Below are positions 16,459 through 28,264 of a DNA stretch of 64,000 nt, piece by piece. Within the stretch, counting starts at the first letter, position 1; every line of letters starts with the position of its first letter. The position numbers and the translations under genes are program-made. The DNA comes from Arthrobacter sp. PAMC25284 (GTDB lineage: Bacteria; Actinomycetota; Actinomycetes; Actinomycetales; Micrococcaceae): NCBI RefSeq assembly GCF_019443425.1, contig NZ_CP080382.1, forward strand, positions 2,170,001 to 2,234,000. Reading direction: 5' to 3'. The notes beneath the pieces are model-generated. The model was not told where the DNA came from and did no database searches. It saw only the letters and a program-made list of their open reading frames with translations.

Positions 16459-16638
16459 TCAAACCTCTTCCTTCCAGAGCTCAGACTTACGCACCGCGTA
16501 GTGATGCCCGTGCGAATCCGTCTCGACTTCGAATGTCGAGAGGTTCTCTTCCGAGGCCCGCTCGAAGTCATCGTGCCGGTGCACCACTGGTCCGGCAGTG
16601 TTGCCGCGGCTGGCGTTGCCGAAGAGGTACCTGAACAT
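16459..16638 (-). CDS. small conserved hypothetical protein (59 aa)
   Basis: It begins MFRYLFGNASRGNTAGPVVH, and the C-terminal part ENLSTFEVETDSHGHHYAVR is hydrophilic and folded-looking. There are no membrane segments and no recognised domain. The ATG at 16638 was chosen because the upstream extension is arginine-rich and non-conserved in character; an ATG five codons earlier is possible. It ends near the lysC hairpin and may be co-transcribed with the other small gene at 16808-17032. Confidence 0.5.
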   Translation of the reverse strand: MFRYLFGNASRGNTAGPVVHRHDDFERASEENLSTFEVETDSHGHHYAVRKSELWKEEV

Positions 16639-16807
16639 GTAAGTCCGCCTCATAAAGCGCCTGACTGAACGTGTCACAGATCCCACCCCCTTCCGTCGTT
16701 GCGGATGGATTACGGATGCTGCCGTACTGTGCCTCCGTGCCCCCATTTTACGCCCGGCGGCGACAAAAGGACCGGGGCCCGGCCCACCGGTCGCCGACGT
16801 CCGCCGC

Positions 16808-17032
16808 CTACCGCAGGGACTTGTCCTCCGGGTTCCGCGGCACAACGTAGGTGGAACCGTCGGGCCGGCGCAGGGTCTCCCATTGCCGGGTTTCGGCCTG
16901 GCGTTGCTTCAGCAGGTGCTGGTTTTGCTCTGTCATCTCGTGACCGAGGGAGCTGCGGTTGGCCGGGCCGAAAATGGCGCGCAGCTTTCCAGTAGCCCGC
17001 ATGAACCTCTGGGCGGCGTTTTCCTTGGCCAT
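16808..17032 (-). CDS. small conserved hypothetical protein (74 aa)
   Basis: A soluble, charged protein (MAKENAAQRFMRATGKLRAI ... MTEQNQHLLKQRQAETRQWE) with helical character and the ending TYVVPRNPEDKSLR. No domain is recognised. The ATG at 17032 follows a GGAGG-like GGGAGGACAGCG in the minus direction. It is divergent from the OhrR-type regulator, with the palindromic operator between them, so it may be a target of that regulator. Confidence 0.55.
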   Translation of the reverse strand: MAKENAAQRFMRATGKLRAIFGPANRSSLGHEMTEQNQHLLKQRQAETRQWETLRRPDGSTYVVPRNPEDKSLR

Positions 17033-17070
17033 CGCTGTCCTCCCACTGTCAGCACATCAATTCCCTCAGT

Positions 17071-17091
17071 GTACGCTAATCATTAGTGTAC
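17071..17091. promoter_or_regulatory. palindromic operator for the MarR/OhrR-type regulator
   Basis: GTACGCTAATCATTAGTGTAC is an almost perfect 21-base palindrome, with only the fifth base from each end unpaired. It lies 22 bases before the regulator start and 39 bases from the divergent gene. Placement, length and AT-rich core fit MarR/OhrR autoregulation. Confidence 0.75.
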
Positions 17092-17112
17092 TAATCGGCT
17101 CAAGGAGCGGGC

Positions 17113-17607
17113 ATGACCGAAGGAACCGCGGAAGGGCAAACGGCGTCGGACGATCTCCTGCTTGAACAGCAGCTCTGCTTCGCTTTGACGGTGGCGTCGC
17201 GAAGCGTGGTGGGGGCGTACAAGCCCGTCCTGGACCGTCTCGGGCTGACCCACCCCCAATACCTCGTGATGCTGTGCCTCTGGGAATCCAGCCCGCGGTC
17301 CGTCCGCGAGATCAGCGACGCGCTGGCCCAGGAGCCGGCGACCATTTCTCCGCTGCTGCGCCGCCTGGAAACCGCCGGCCTCCTCAGCCGCCGCCGCGCC
17401 GCAGGCAACGAACGCGCCCTCGATGTGCGGCTGACCGCCGCGGGTACTGCACTCCGGCAGCAGGCGACGGCGGTTCCCGGCATCATGATGGACCGCCTGG
17501 GCCTGACCCGTGAGCAGGTCAGCCAATTGCACGCATCCATGATGGACCTGATTGCCGCAACGAAAAGCCCACCCGGGACCGCTGCGGAAGAGGCTCCCCA
17601 GCGGTAG
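17113..17607 (+). CDS. MarR-family regulator, OhrR-type (peroxide-sensing Cys)
   Basis: A 164-residue winged-helix protein. The N-terminal LEQQLCFALTVASRSV aligns with the LxxQLCFxLYxxSR signature of OhrR, placing the redox-sensing cysteine at Cys22. LGLTHPQYLVMLCLWES and the recognition segment AQEPATISPLLRRLETAGLL are typical. Bacillus OhrR uses two tyrosines (15+4 and 15+14) to assist the cysteine. Here the first is Thr26 and the second is kept as Tyr36. OhrR proteins repress organic hydroperoxide reductase (ohr), but no ohr is adjacent. ATG at 17113 with AAGGAG. Probably autoregulated through the palindrome just upstream. Confidence 0.85.
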   Translation: MTEGTAEGQTASDDLLLEQQLCFALTVASRSVVGAYKPVLDRLGLTHPQYLVMLCLWESSPRSVREISDALAQEPATISPLLRRLETAGLLSRRRAAGNERALDVRLTAAGTALRQQATAVPGIMMDRLGLTREQVSQLHASMMDLIAATKSPPGTAAEEAPQR

Positions 17608-17634
17608 ACTGTGCTGGACTGAGGAGGACAGCTG

Positions 17635-18177
17635 ATGCGCAAGCAACTGTGCCGTGCGGGGCTCGTTCTGCTGGCTTCGGCCGCGCTGGCCGCCTGTACC
17701 CCGGGGGGCGGCGGTGACGCGCCGTCGCCGACAGCCACGGCCCCTACGGGCACGTCGACCGCTTCACCGGACACGGAAACGACACAGCCTGCGCCCTCGC
17801 CGTCCGGAGTGCCGTTGCCGTCCGGATCCGGCCAGGGCCACGCCGAGCTGGCCATCATGATCAAGCCCTCCGCCACGGGGGCCCCGAGCAACTTCACCCT
17901 GGTCTGCCAGGACGGCGTTCCGGCAGCCGAAAGCAACCACCCGGACGCCGCCGTCGCGTGCGGGGCGCTGAAGGACAACCCGGCGATCCTTAGCCCGGCA
18001 CCGCCGGCCAAGGACCAAATGTGCACCCAGCAGTACGGCGGTCCGCAGCAGGCCACCGTGACCGGAGTCGTGGACGGCTACTCCGTCAATGCGACTTTCA
18101 GCCTGAGCGACGGCTGCGAAATCGCCAACTGGAATGCTGCCAAGGCTATTCTCGGTTCCAGCGGCGGAGCTGGCTAG
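17635..18177 (+). CDS. lipoprotein with subtilisin-inhibitor-like (SSI) domain
   Basis: A 180-residue exported lipoprotein. The signal peptide ends in LAAC with lipid-anchor Cys21, followed by a Thr/Ser/Pro linker (about 22-70) and a C-terminal SSI-like domain. The domain keeps four cysteines in the SSI pattern (LVCQ, VACGAL, MCTQQYGGPQ, DGCEI), enough for both family disulfides. The reactive-loop segment aligns CTQQY with CPMVY of Streptomyces inhibitor, so the P1 residue would be Gln. The family inhibits subtilisin-like serine proteases, and a large subtilase lies 1.4 kb away. A GAGGAGGA site precedes the ATG. Confidence 0.82.
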   Translation: MRKQLCRAGLVLLASAALAACTPGGGGDAPSPTATAPTGTSTASPDTETTQPAPSPSGVPLPSGSGQGHAELAIMIKPSATGAPSNFTLVCQDGVPAAESNHPDAAVACGALKDNPAILSPAPPAKDQMCTQQYGGPQQATVTGVVDGYSVNATFSLSDGCEIANWNAAKAILGSSGGAG

Positions 18178-18181
18178 CCGG

Positions 18182-19144
18182 ATGCACCTCCTGCAGGATG
18201 ACTGGCTGCCACGCCAGGCCGCCCACGAACAACGTGTCCGGCGCTACGCGGACCCCTACCTTGCCCGCCGCTCCGGCGGCCGGAAGCACCCGGTGGAGGA
18301 CTTCCTCTTCACCTACTACACGCAGAAGCCGGGCCAGCTGTTGCGCTGGCACCCGGGCGCCGGCGTTATGCTCTCCGGCCCCGCGGCGGCCGAACGCACC
18401 GGCTGGAAGCATTACCGCGCCGCCAACGACGGCGAACTCGCCGCCGCCGGGCTGCCGCCGGGCACCGCAGCGGTGACGGTCGACGTCGACGCGTTCCTGC
18501 TCGGTCGGGGCGAAGCGCTGAAGTTCGCCGGTATTATTCTGGCCGGGACCGCGGCAAGGCCCGCCCAGTTCGGCTGCTTTGGCCTGCACGAATGGGCGAT
18601 GGTCTACCGGCAGGACAAGTTCGAGCTCCGGCATGAGTACCTCAGACTGCGGCTCGGCGCCGACCACACGGACCAGGTGGTGGAGGAGAACCGGATCCGG
18701 TGCTCGCACTTCGATGCCTTCCGGTTCTATACCCCTGATGCCGTACCCTTGAACAGCCTCGAGCCCAGCCGGGACAACCAGCGGACCATGGAGCAGCCCG
18801 GCTGCCTCCACGCCAACATGGATCTCTATAAGTGGGCCTACAAGCTGGCGCCGGTCCTGCCGAGCGAGCTGGTGATGGATTGTTTCGAGCTGTCCTGGCG
18901 GATCCGTGCCATGGACATGCGCGCCTCCCCCTATGACCTGGCGGAATGGGGCTATCCGGCCATCAGGATTGAAACTCCCGAGGGCAAGGCTGACTACGTG
19001 GACCGGCAGCGAGCCTTCGCCGCCGAGTCCCAGGAACTTCGGCACAGGATGCTCCGCGAGATTTCGCCCCTCCTGCGGGTCCTCGGCCCGGACACGGGCA
19101 CAACAAACCCCCGGACAACCAGCCGTAGCGCAGGACAGCCGTGA
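18182..19144 (+). CDS. conserved actinobacterial protein (often labelled 3-methyladenine DNA glycosylase)
   Basis: 320 residues from the ATG at 18182, four bases after the preceding stop; the longer frame from 18134 would overlap the lipoprotein gene. Recognisable blocks are YLARRSGGRKHPVEDFLFTY, YKWAYKLAPVLPSELVMDCF and SPYDLAEWGYPAIRIETPEG. From memory, actinobacterial homologues carry a 3-methyladenine DNA glycosylase label, but none of the Tag, AlkA or AAG active-site motifs is visible, so that function should not be assumed. The KHPVEDFLFTYY block and many His/Asp residues suggest an enzyme. It overlaps the next gene by four bases (GTGA), so the three genes form an operon. Confidence 0.7.
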   Translation: MHLLQDDWLPRQAAHEQRVRRYADPYLARRSGGRKHPVEDFLFTYYTQKPGQLLRWHPGAGVMLSGPAAAERTGWKHYRAANDGELAAAGLPPGTAAVTVDVDAFLLGRGEALKFAGIILAGTAARPAQFGCFGLHEWAMVYRQDKFELRHEYLRLRLGADHTDQVVEENRIRCSHFDAFRFYTPDAVPLNSLEPSRDNQRTMEQPGCLHANMDLYKWAYKLAPVLPSELVMDCFELSWRIRAMDMRASPYDLAEWGYPAIRIETPEGKADYVDRQRAFAAESQELRHRMLREISPLLRVLGPDTGTTNPRTTSRSAGQP

Positions 19145-19512
19145 CGGCGCACCCCGGTCCGTACGACGTCGACCTCACCGTCCGTCTGACCGAGACCCCG
19201 GGCGCCCCGGAACGGACCTTCCGGCTCCAGGCCAGCGGCGGAAAACCCACGGGCGCCTCCAACCTGCCCGACGCCGCCGCGGCCCTCGCCGCTGTGGAGC
19301 GGCTGGGTCCAGACATCTTCTTCCCGCGGCCCGGCCCTCCGAAGATGTGCACCCAGCAGTACGGCGGCCCGCAAGTCGCTGTCGTCACCGGCTGGTTCCT
19401 GGGCCGGGCCGTCAGCAGTGCGTTCAGCCGCACCGACGGCTGCGAGATTGCCCGGTGGCGTTCCATGGCGGCGTTGCTTGGCGGGGTTGCCGGCGGGACG
19501 GGCGCCATCTAG
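19141..19512 (+). CDS. second SSI-like protein without signal peptide
   Basis: A 123-residue protein starting GTG inside the stop of the previous gene. Its C-terminal half repeats the SSI signature of the lipoprotein encoded 1.5 kb upstream (MCTQQYGGPQ, then FSRTDGCEIARW). It has neither signal peptide nor lipobox. The first cysteine pair of the inhibitor fold is absent (LQASGG and AAALAAV replace LVCQ and VACGAL), while the reactive-loop pair remains. It therefore looks cytoplasmic and may no longer inhibit a secreted protease. An upstream frame was checked: the overlap with the previous gene leaves no room for an export signal. Confidence 0.72.
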   Translation: MTAHPGPYDVDLTVRLTETPGAPERTFRLQASGGKPTGASNLPDAAAALAAVERLGPDIFFPRPGPPKMCTQQYGGPQVAVVTGWFLGRAVSSAFSRTDGCEIARWRSMAALLGGVAGGTGAI

Positions 19513-19528
19513 ACCCCGGTCGAAACGG

Positions 19529-19571
19529 AACGGCAACGGCCGGCAGTGGAAAACCGCCGGCCGTTGCCGTT
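19529..19571. terminator. bidirectional hairpin between SSI operon and subtilase
   Basis: Perfect 16-base arms AACGGCAACGGCCGGC (19529-19544) and GCCGGCCGTTGCCGTT (19556-19571) flank an 11-base loop, midway between the convergent stop codons. Confidence 0.8.
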
Positions 19572-19590
19572 GCTCAAAAGTGCCTGTCAG

Positions 19591-22812
<3,222 letters not shown>

Positions 22813-23074
22813 GAGTGATTGAGACCTTTCATAGGAAATGGCCCCGGCTGCAGCACCGGGCCAATTGGGCTGGGCGAACTGCCCCCCAGCAGCCCCGCGC
22901 GGACGCGAGGAACACCAGCCGATTCATACAGTACAGACTGTTGGCCAAATATGACACAGACCACAAAAGACTGTGAAAGTTTTGTCACACGCTTTTACGG
23001 CGCCACGAATCCGACGGACTCGAAGAACTCAGTTGAAGGGCGGCGGCAGCCGCCTTAAAGCGCCCGGCCGGCTG

Positions 23075-23257
23075 CTAGCTCGGCGTCCGGACCATTTCGC
23101 TGATCCGGGTGCGGGTCTGCTCATCCAGCGGTCCGGCGACGTTGCTTTCCCGCGCAGCCCGGTCTGCCTTAACTTTCTGGAGAACCATCCGGCCCAAACC
23201 CGCGAACACAGCGACGGCGACCACGGGCAACACCACGGATTTAGGATTCTCAGCCAT
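23075..23257 (-). CDS. small single-span membrane protein (60 aa), hypothetical
   Basis: One hydrophobic segment (SVVLPVVAVAVFAGLGRMVL, about 7-26) is followed by a charged C-terminal tail (ADRAARESNVAGPLDEQTRT). No family is recognised. The ATG at 23257 follows TAGGAT, a weak ribosome binding site. It lies alone between the subtilase and the purSQL operon. The 262-base gap on its left (22813-23074) shows no other gene. Confidence 0.5.
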   Translation of the reverse strand: MAENPKSVVLPVVAVAVFAGLGRMVLQKVKADRAARESNVAGPLDEQTRTRISEMVRTPS

Positions 23258-23510
23258 AGCGACATCCTACTGATGACAGGGTTCCTGATCCATAGCTGCC
23301 GCCCCGGCCGCGGTGCACGTTCACACTTACAGCTCGAATGCACCGGGACCGTCCCGGGCCGGTAGAATGGGGATGCAAGCTCGCGGAGCGCCCGATCACA
23401 CCTCTTTTAACGACACCGTTTCTTGACGTCACCGTTACTGGTGAGACCGGCGTGAGACGGCATCACTCCGCTGCGCCCTTACCCACCTGCTCACGCACAG
23501 GAGTTGCCGG

Positions 23511-23762
23511 ATGCCCCGGATCATTGTCGACGTCATGCTCAAGCCCGAGATTCTGGACCCGCAGGGGAAGGCCATCGTCGGTGCACTGCCCCGGCTGGGC
23601 TTCACCGCTTTCAGCTCTGTCCGCCAGGGCAAGCGCTTTGAACTCACGGTAGACGGCGAGGTGACCGAGGAGATCCTGGCCCAGGCCAGGGACGCGGCCG
23701 AAACCCTGCTGTCCAACCCGGTCATCGAGGACGTCGTTAACGTCGAGGTCGTCGAGGCCTGA
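23511..23762 (+). CDS. purS: phosphoribosylformylglycinamidine synthase subunit PurS
   Basis: An 83-residue protein of normal PurS length, with the family opening [21 protein letters not shown] and the ending [12 protein letters not shown]. PurS bridges PurQ and PurL in the three-part FGAM synthase of Gram-positive bacteria. The GTG-free start is ATG at 23511 with no strong site. purQ begins one base after its stop, so the genes form one transcript. The 253-base leader holds a TAGAAT box at 23363-23368 but no clear -35. Confidence 0.95.
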   Translation: MPRIIVDVMLKPEILDPQGKAIVGALPRLGFTAFSSVRQGKRFELTVDGEVTEEILAQARDAAETLLSNPVIEDVVNVEVVEA

Positions 23763-23763
23763 G

Positions 23764-24537
23764 ATGACTGAAATCCCCTTGATCGGCGACGCCCTCGCCG
23801 CCACGATCGAGCCGACGCTCGCGGGCGCAAAAATCGGCGTCGTCACCTTCCCCGGCACCCTCGATGACCGCGATGCCGCCCGTGCGGTCCGGTTGGCCGG
23901 CGGCACGCCGGTAGCGCTCTGGCACGCCGACACCACCCTCGGTGACGTCGACGCCGTCGTGATTCCCGGTGGATTTTCCTACGGTGACTACCTCCGCGCA
24001 GGCGCCATCTCCCGTTTCGCGCCGCTCATGGCCAAGGTCATCGACGCCGCCAACTCGGACGCCTTGCTGCCGGTCCTCGGCATCTGCAACGGCTTCCAGA
24101 TCCTCACCGAATCGCACCTGCTGCCCGGCTCCATGATCAAGAACGATCACTTGAAGTTCCGCTGCCGCGACCAGATTCTGCGCGTGGAAAACAACGCCAC
24201 GGACTGGACCCGGGACTACGCCTCAGGCCAGGAAATCACCATTCCGCTGAAAAACCAGGACGGCCAGTACATCGCCGACGAAAAAACCCTGGATGCCCTC
24301 GAGGCAGAAGGCCGTGTGGTGTTCCGCTACGTCGGCTTCAACCCCAACGGCTCCCGCCGCGACATCGCCGGTATCTCCAACACCGCCGGCAACGTGGTGG
24401 GCCTTATGCCGCACCCCGAACATGCCGTCGAGGTCGGGTACGGCCCTGGATCACTGGACGGATTCGGCGTCACGGACACCGACGGCCTCGGCTTCTTCAC
24501 GTCGGTGCTGAACAAGATTGTGGGAGTAACCAAATGA
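23764..24537 (+). CDS. purQ: phosphoribosylformylglycinamidine synthase subunit PurQ
   Basis: A 257-residue class I glutamine amidotransferase. It has the nucleophile elbow [11 protein letters not shown] (Cys near 100), [16 protein letters not shown] near 63-78, and the catalytic His-Glu of [10 protein letters not shown] near the C-terminus. It supplies ammonia from glutamine to PurL for FGAM formation. It overlaps purL by four bases (ATGA), typical of translationally coupled subunits. An N-terminal extension of about 25 residues ([20 protein letters not shown]) precedes the usual start of the domain; GTG or ATG starts inside are possible but the coupling to purS favours 23764. Confidence 0.96.
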   Translation: MTEIPLIGDALAATIEPTLAGAKIGVVTFPGTLDDRDAARAVRLAGGTPVALWHADTTLGDVDAVVIPGGFSYGDYLRAGAISRFAPLMAKVIDAANSDALLPVLGICNGFQILTESHLLPGSMIKNDHLKFRCRDQILRVENNATDWTRDYASGQEITIPLKNQDGQYIADEKTLDALEAEGRVVFRYVGFNPNGSRRDIAGISNTAGNVVGLMPHPEHAVEVGYGPGSLDGFGVTDTDGLGFFTSVLNKIVGVTK

Positions 24538-26861
24538 CGGAAACCTCGACCGGTCCGCTCGCCGGCGCCAAAAAATTCAATATCGACACCGTCGAGAACG
24601 CCGCCGCAACCCCGACCGTGGAGTTGCCGTGGGCCGAGCTGGGTCTCAAGCAGAACGAGTTCGACGAGGTCGTCAAGGTCCTGGGCCGGCGCCCGACCGG
24701 CGCTGAACTCGCCATGTACTCGGTGATGTGGAGCGAGCACTGCTCCTACAAGTCCTCCAAGAACCACCTGCGCCAGTTCGGCGACAAGGTCACGGATGAA
24801 ATGAAGAAGGACATGCTGGTGGGCATCGGCGAGAACGCCGGCGTCACCAACCTGGGCGACGGCTGGGCCGTGACGTTCAAGATCGAGTCCCACAATTCGC
24901 CGTCGTTCGTGGAGCCCTATCAGGGTGCCGCAACCGGCATCGGCGGGATTGTCCGCGACATTATCTCGATGGGTGCCCGCCCGGTGGCCGTGATGGATCC
25001 GCTGCGTTTCGGCGCGATTGACCACCCGGACACCGCCCGCGTGATGCACGGCGCCGTGGCCGGCATCGGCGGCTACGGCAACTCCCTGGGCCTGCCCAAC
25101 ATCGGCGGCGAAATGGTCTTCGACTCCGTCTACCAGGGCAACCCGCTGGTCAACGCCCTGGCCGTCGGCGTTATGCGCCACGAGGACATCCGGCTGGCCA
25201 ACGCCTCCGGCAAGGGCAACAAGGTAGTGCTGTTCGGTGCCCGCACCGGCGGCGACGGCATTGGCGGCGCCTCGGTGCTGGCCTCGGAGTCCTTCGACGA
25301 CACCAAGCCGTCCAAGCGCCCCGCCGTCCAGGTCGGCGATCCGTTCGCCGAGAAGGTACTCATCGAGTGCTGCCTGGAACTGTTCAAGGGCTCCCTGGTC
25401 GAGGGCATCCAGGACCTGGGCGCCGCAGGCATTTCCTGTGCCACGTCCGAGCTGGCCTCCAATGGCGACGGCGGCATGGAAGTCGAACTGACCTCGGTGC
25501 TGCTCCGCGACCCCACCCTGACCCCGGGCGAAATCCTGATGTCCGAGTCGCAGGAACGCATGATGGCCGTGGTCACCCCGGAAAACATCGCCGCTTTTGA
25601 AGCCGTGATGGACAAGTGGGCCGTGGAATACTCCTGGCTGGGCGAGGTCACCGACACCGGCCGCCTGATCATCACGTGGGAAGGCGAAGTCATCGTCGAC
25701 GTCGACCCGCGCACAGTGGCGCACGACGGCCCGGTCTACGACCGCCCGTATGCCCGCCCCGAGTGGCAGGACGCCCTGCAGGCCGATACCTTCACCGGCT
25801 CGGTGCAGGACGCAGCCCGCCCGGCCGGCCCCACGGACCTTGCCGCAGCCGTCACCGAGCTGGTCGCCTCCCCGAACATGTGCAGCAAGTCCTGGATCAC
25901 CGACCAGTACGACCGCTATGTCGGCGGCAACACCGCCATGGCATTCCCGGACGACGCCGGCGTGGTCCGGGTTGACGAGGAAACCGGGCTCGGCGTGGCC
26001 CTGGCCACCGACGCCAACGGCCGTTACACCTTCCTGGATCCGTACCACGGCGCGCAGTTGGCGCTGGCCGAGGCCTACCGCAACGTGGCCACCTCCGGCG
26101 CCGTTCCGATGGCCGTCAGCGACTGCCTGAACTTCGGTTCCCCCGAGGACCCGGACGTCATGTGGCAGCTGGCCGAGGCCATCCGTGGCCTGTCCGACGC
26201 CTGCATGGAGCTGGGTATCCCGGTCACCGGCGGCAACGTCTCGCTGTACAACCAGACCGGCACCACCCCGATCCACCCCTCCCCCGTGGTGGCTGTGCTG
26301 GGCAAGTTCGACGACGTCGCCCGACGCACACCGTCGGGCTGGCGCGAAGACGGCCAGGCCATCTACCTGCTCGGCACGACCGCTGCGGAGCTGGACGGTT
26401 CGGAATGGTCGAACATGCGCGGACACCTCGGCGGGCTGCCGCCCAAGGTTGACCTCGCCGCCGAACGCGCCCTGGGCGAAATCCTGATCAATGCCTCCCG
26501 CGACGGCATGGTCGACTCCGCCCATGACCTCTCCGAAGGCGGCCTCGCGGCGGCCCTCGTGGAGTCTTCGCTGCGCTTCGGCGTCGGCGCACGGATCGCC
26601 CTGCAGGACGTGCTGGACCGCGACGGGGTGGACTTGTTCACCGCGCTGTTCTCCGAAAGTCAGGGCCGCGCCGTCGTCGGCGTCCCCCGGTCCGAAGAGA
26701 TCCGCTTCACGGACATGTGCACCGCGCGCGGCTTCGCGCACGCCCGGATCGGCGTCGTCGACGCAGCCGGCGGCATGCTGGAGATCAACGGCGTCGACGC
26801 CCTGTCCCTGGACGCGCTCCGCGAAGCCCACGAGGGGACCCTGCCGAAGTACTTCGGCTAG
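24534..26861 (+). CDS. purL: phosphoribosylformylglycinamidine synthase subunit PurL
   Basis: A 775-residue small-type PurL (no fused amidotransferase), normal for this class. Recognisable are [20 protein letters not shown] (about 63-82) with the catalytic His, [36 protein letters not shown], and in the second half [20 protein letters not shown] and [13 protein letters not shown]. It uses ATP and PurQ-derived ammonia to turn FGAR into FGAM in purine synthesis. It is the last gene of purS-purQ-purL; a structured 63-base palindrome follows the stop. Confidence 0.97.
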   Translation: MTETSTGPLAGAKKFNIDTVENAAATPTVELPWAELGLKQNEFDEVVKVLGRRPTGAELAMYSVMWSEHCSYKSSKNHLRQFGDKVTDEMKKDMLVGIGENAGVTNLGDGWAVTFKIESHNSPSFVEPYQGAATGIGGIVRDIISMGARPVAVMDPLRFGAIDHPDTARVMHGAVAGIGGYGNSLGLPNIGGEMVFDSVYQGNPLVNALAVGVMRHEDIRLANASGKGNKVVLFGARTGGDGIGGASVLASESFDDTKPSKRPAVQVGDPFAEKVLIECCLELFKGSLVEGIQDLGAAGISCATSELASNGDGGMEVELTSVLLRDPTLTPGEILMSESQERMMAVVTPENIAAFEAVMDKWAVEYSWLGEVTDTGRLIITWEGEVIVDVDPRTVAHDGPVYDRPYARPEWQDALQADTFTGSVQDAARPAGPTDLAAAVTELVASPNMCSKSWITDQYDRYVGGNTAMAFPDDAGVVRVDEETGLGVALATDANGRYTFLDPYHGAQLALAEAYRNVATSGAVPMAVSDCLNFGSPEDPDVMWQLAEAIRGLSDACMELGIPVTGGNVSLYNQTGTTPIHPSPVVAVLGKFDDVARRTPSGWREDGQAIYLLGTTAAELDGSEWSNMRGHLGGLPPKVDLAAERALGEILINASRDGMVDSAHDLSEGGLAAALVESSLRFGVGARIALQDVLDRDGVDLFTALFSESQGRAVVGVPRSEEIRFTDMCTARGFAHARIGVVDAAGGMLEINGVDALSLDALREAHEGTLPKYFG

Positions 26862-26879
26862 TCCCCCGCCGCTCGAAAG

Positions 26880-26942
26880 CAACGCGGGGTCCCTTCCCGC
26901 CCATAAATCCCGTCGGGATGGGCGTCAAGGGACCCCGCGTTG
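26880..26942. repeat. 63-nt intergenic palindrome, copy 1 (probable terminator)
   Basis: CAACGCGGGGTCCCTT pairs with AAGGGACCCCGCGTTG at the ends. Inside, CGCCCAT pairs with ATGGGCG, and CCCG with CGGG. It lies between convergent purL and a membrane-protein gene. A copy of identical length is at 40227-40289. Confidence 0.85.
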
Positions 26943-26948
26943 GTGGTG

Positions 26949-27335
26949 TTAAGGCTGCGGCTGCTTTTTGGCGGCGCTGGCGCTGGAGAGGATGGCGATC
27001 GCACCGATAAACGCCAGGACCTGCCCGGCGACGCAGAGGATCCGGACGGGGAAAACGTCGAAGAGATCATCCAGGAAGACCGCCAGTGTCAGCATCGGCA
27101 CCACCATGAAAATCACGCTGCCCAAGCGGCGGGGATCGGCCATCGACCCGAGCAATCCCAGCAGCGGAACCATCACACCGCCCACGGCCAGCCCAACCGC
27201 CAGAACGGTTGAAAGCCCCCCAAGCTGATCCCGCACCAGCAAGGATTCATCCACGCTGAACGCGGCCAGCATGCCGGCCCCGCACAGGGCGATGACGGCC
27301 AAAAGAATTTTCACGTGCGTCGCGTTCAAGGTCAT
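26949..27335 (-). CDS. small membrane protein, hypothetical (128 aa)
   Basis: Four hydrophobic segments can be seen (about 8-27, 43-64, 70-90 and 100-120, including ILLAVIALCGAGMLAAF and IFMVVPMLTLAVFL). This gives a compact integral membrane protein with short loops and a Lys/Gln tail. No family is recognised. The ATG at 27335 was preferred; a GTG ten codons upstream (27365) is the alternative. It lies in a run of small minus-strand genes. Confidence 0.55.
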   Translation of the reverse strand: MTLNATHVKILLAVIALCGAGMLAAFSVDESLLVRDQLGGLSTVLAVGLAVGGVMVPLLGLLGSMADPRRLGSVIFMVVPMLTLAVFLDDLFDVFPVRILCVAGQVLAFIGAIAILSSASAAKKQPQP

Positions 27336-27386
27336 GCTGGGTACTTTATCCCGCACAGCCGACACTTGTGTGTTCGGACGGGCGGG

Positions 27387-27683
27387 TCAGGCGTCGTCAC
27401 TGCGGAGTTCGCGCTGGCGGGCGCTGAGCAGCTCCATGTCGGGGCGGGCGGCCATAAAACGTTCGACGGCGTCGAGCACTTCGACGAGGTGGGCCCGGTC
27501 CGCCGTCACGAGGCCGACGCCGATGAGCGTGCGCCGGTGCTGGTCGTGCAGCCCGGACTCGGTCACCGAGACGTCGAAGCGGCGTTTGAGCTCGGCCAGG
27601 ACAGGCCGCACCGCGGATCGTTTGTCCTTGAGGCTGCGCACGTCGCCGAGCAGGAGGTCAAATTCTATCCAGCCGATCCACAT
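27387..27683 (-). CDS. DUF503 (YlxP-like) protein
   Basis: 98 residues from the ATG at 27683 (MWIGWIEFDLLLGDVRSLKD). LLGDVRSLKDKRSAVRPVL and VSVTESGLHDQHRRTLIGVG match the DUF503 family, small ferredoxin-like-fold proteins often encoded near infB and rbfA. Here it is away from that locus. Function unknown; YlxP of Bacillus has been linked to ribosome biogenesis. The longer frame from 27725 adds residues outside the conserved domain and overlaps the upstream gene. Confidence 0.8.
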   Translation of the reverse strand: MWIGWIEFDLLLGDVRSLKDKRSAVRPVLAELKRRFDVSVTESGLHDQHRRTLIGVGLVTADRAHLVEVLDAVERFMAARPDMELLSARQRELRSDDA

Positions 27684-27721
27684 GCTCCCATTGTCGCCGA
27701 CGCCGGGAGGCGGCTCACCGC

Positions 27722-28264
27722 TCACCCGGGACCGGCGGCCAGCTCCCGGGCACTGTCCACGTAACGGGCGGTGACATGCCGCCGGGCCCGCTGCGCCAGA
27801 ACGTCGCCGGCCGCAAAGAACCAGTTGGACGGGACCCCGAAGGCCATGATCCGCAGCGTCACCTTGCCGGCCTCATCGATGGACACCTCAAAGGACTCCT
27901 CCCCTCGGACCGGATGCCCCGGCAGGGTCCCGTACCCGAACCCTGCCGATTGCGGGACGTCCTCGGCCAGCGGCTCCCGCACCCAGACCACCTCGCAAGG
28001 CGCGTTGACGCGGAACGGTCCGACGCCGAAACCGCTCACCACCCGCCCGCCGGGGTCCGCCACGCCTGACTCCGCCCGGACCCGGAGCCCCGCACCGCGC
28101 TGGAGTTGCCACGACAGCGTGCCCAACACGGCCCGCCGGTACGAGGGGAAACCATGGCCCAGGTAGGCTTCGGTGACACGGCAGTCAACGCCCGCCGGCG
28201 GGCCGTGTTCCGTGGAACCAATGCCGGGGTAGTTCAGCTCGCCGCCGGTGATGCGCCCGGTCAC
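27722..28264 (-). CDS. DUF1990 family protein
   Basis: 180 residues. FGYGTLPGHPVRGEESFEV (about 108-126) is the hallmark of DUF1990, a family related to the START/SRPBCC-like lipid-binding folds and found in actinobacteria and plants. SGFGVGPFRVNAPCEVVWV precedes it, and AFGVPSNWFFAAGDVLAQRA closes the domain. Function unknown. It overlaps the upstream MmcQ/YjbR gene by four bases (ATGA-type junction at 28261-28264), so the two are translated from one message. Confidence 0.8.
   Translation of the reverse strand: MTGRITGGELNYPGIGSTEHGPPAGVDCRVTEAYLGHGFPSYRRAVLGTLSWQLQRGAGLRVRAESGVADPGGRVVSGFGVGPFRVNAPCEVVWVREPLAEDVPQSAGFGYGTLPGHPVRGEESFEVSIDEAGKVTLRIMAFGVPSNWFFAAGDVLAQRARRHVTARYVDSARELAAGPG

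Noticed and set aside
23340..23368. purS promoter with TAGAAT at 23363
   Set aside because: The -10 is acceptable but no -35 at a suitable distance was seen, so it was not listed as a feature.
24327..26882. 851-residue open frame antisense to purL
   Set aside because: Long antisense frames are expected in high-GC genes with strong third-position bias. purL is certain, and the antisense product shows no domain.
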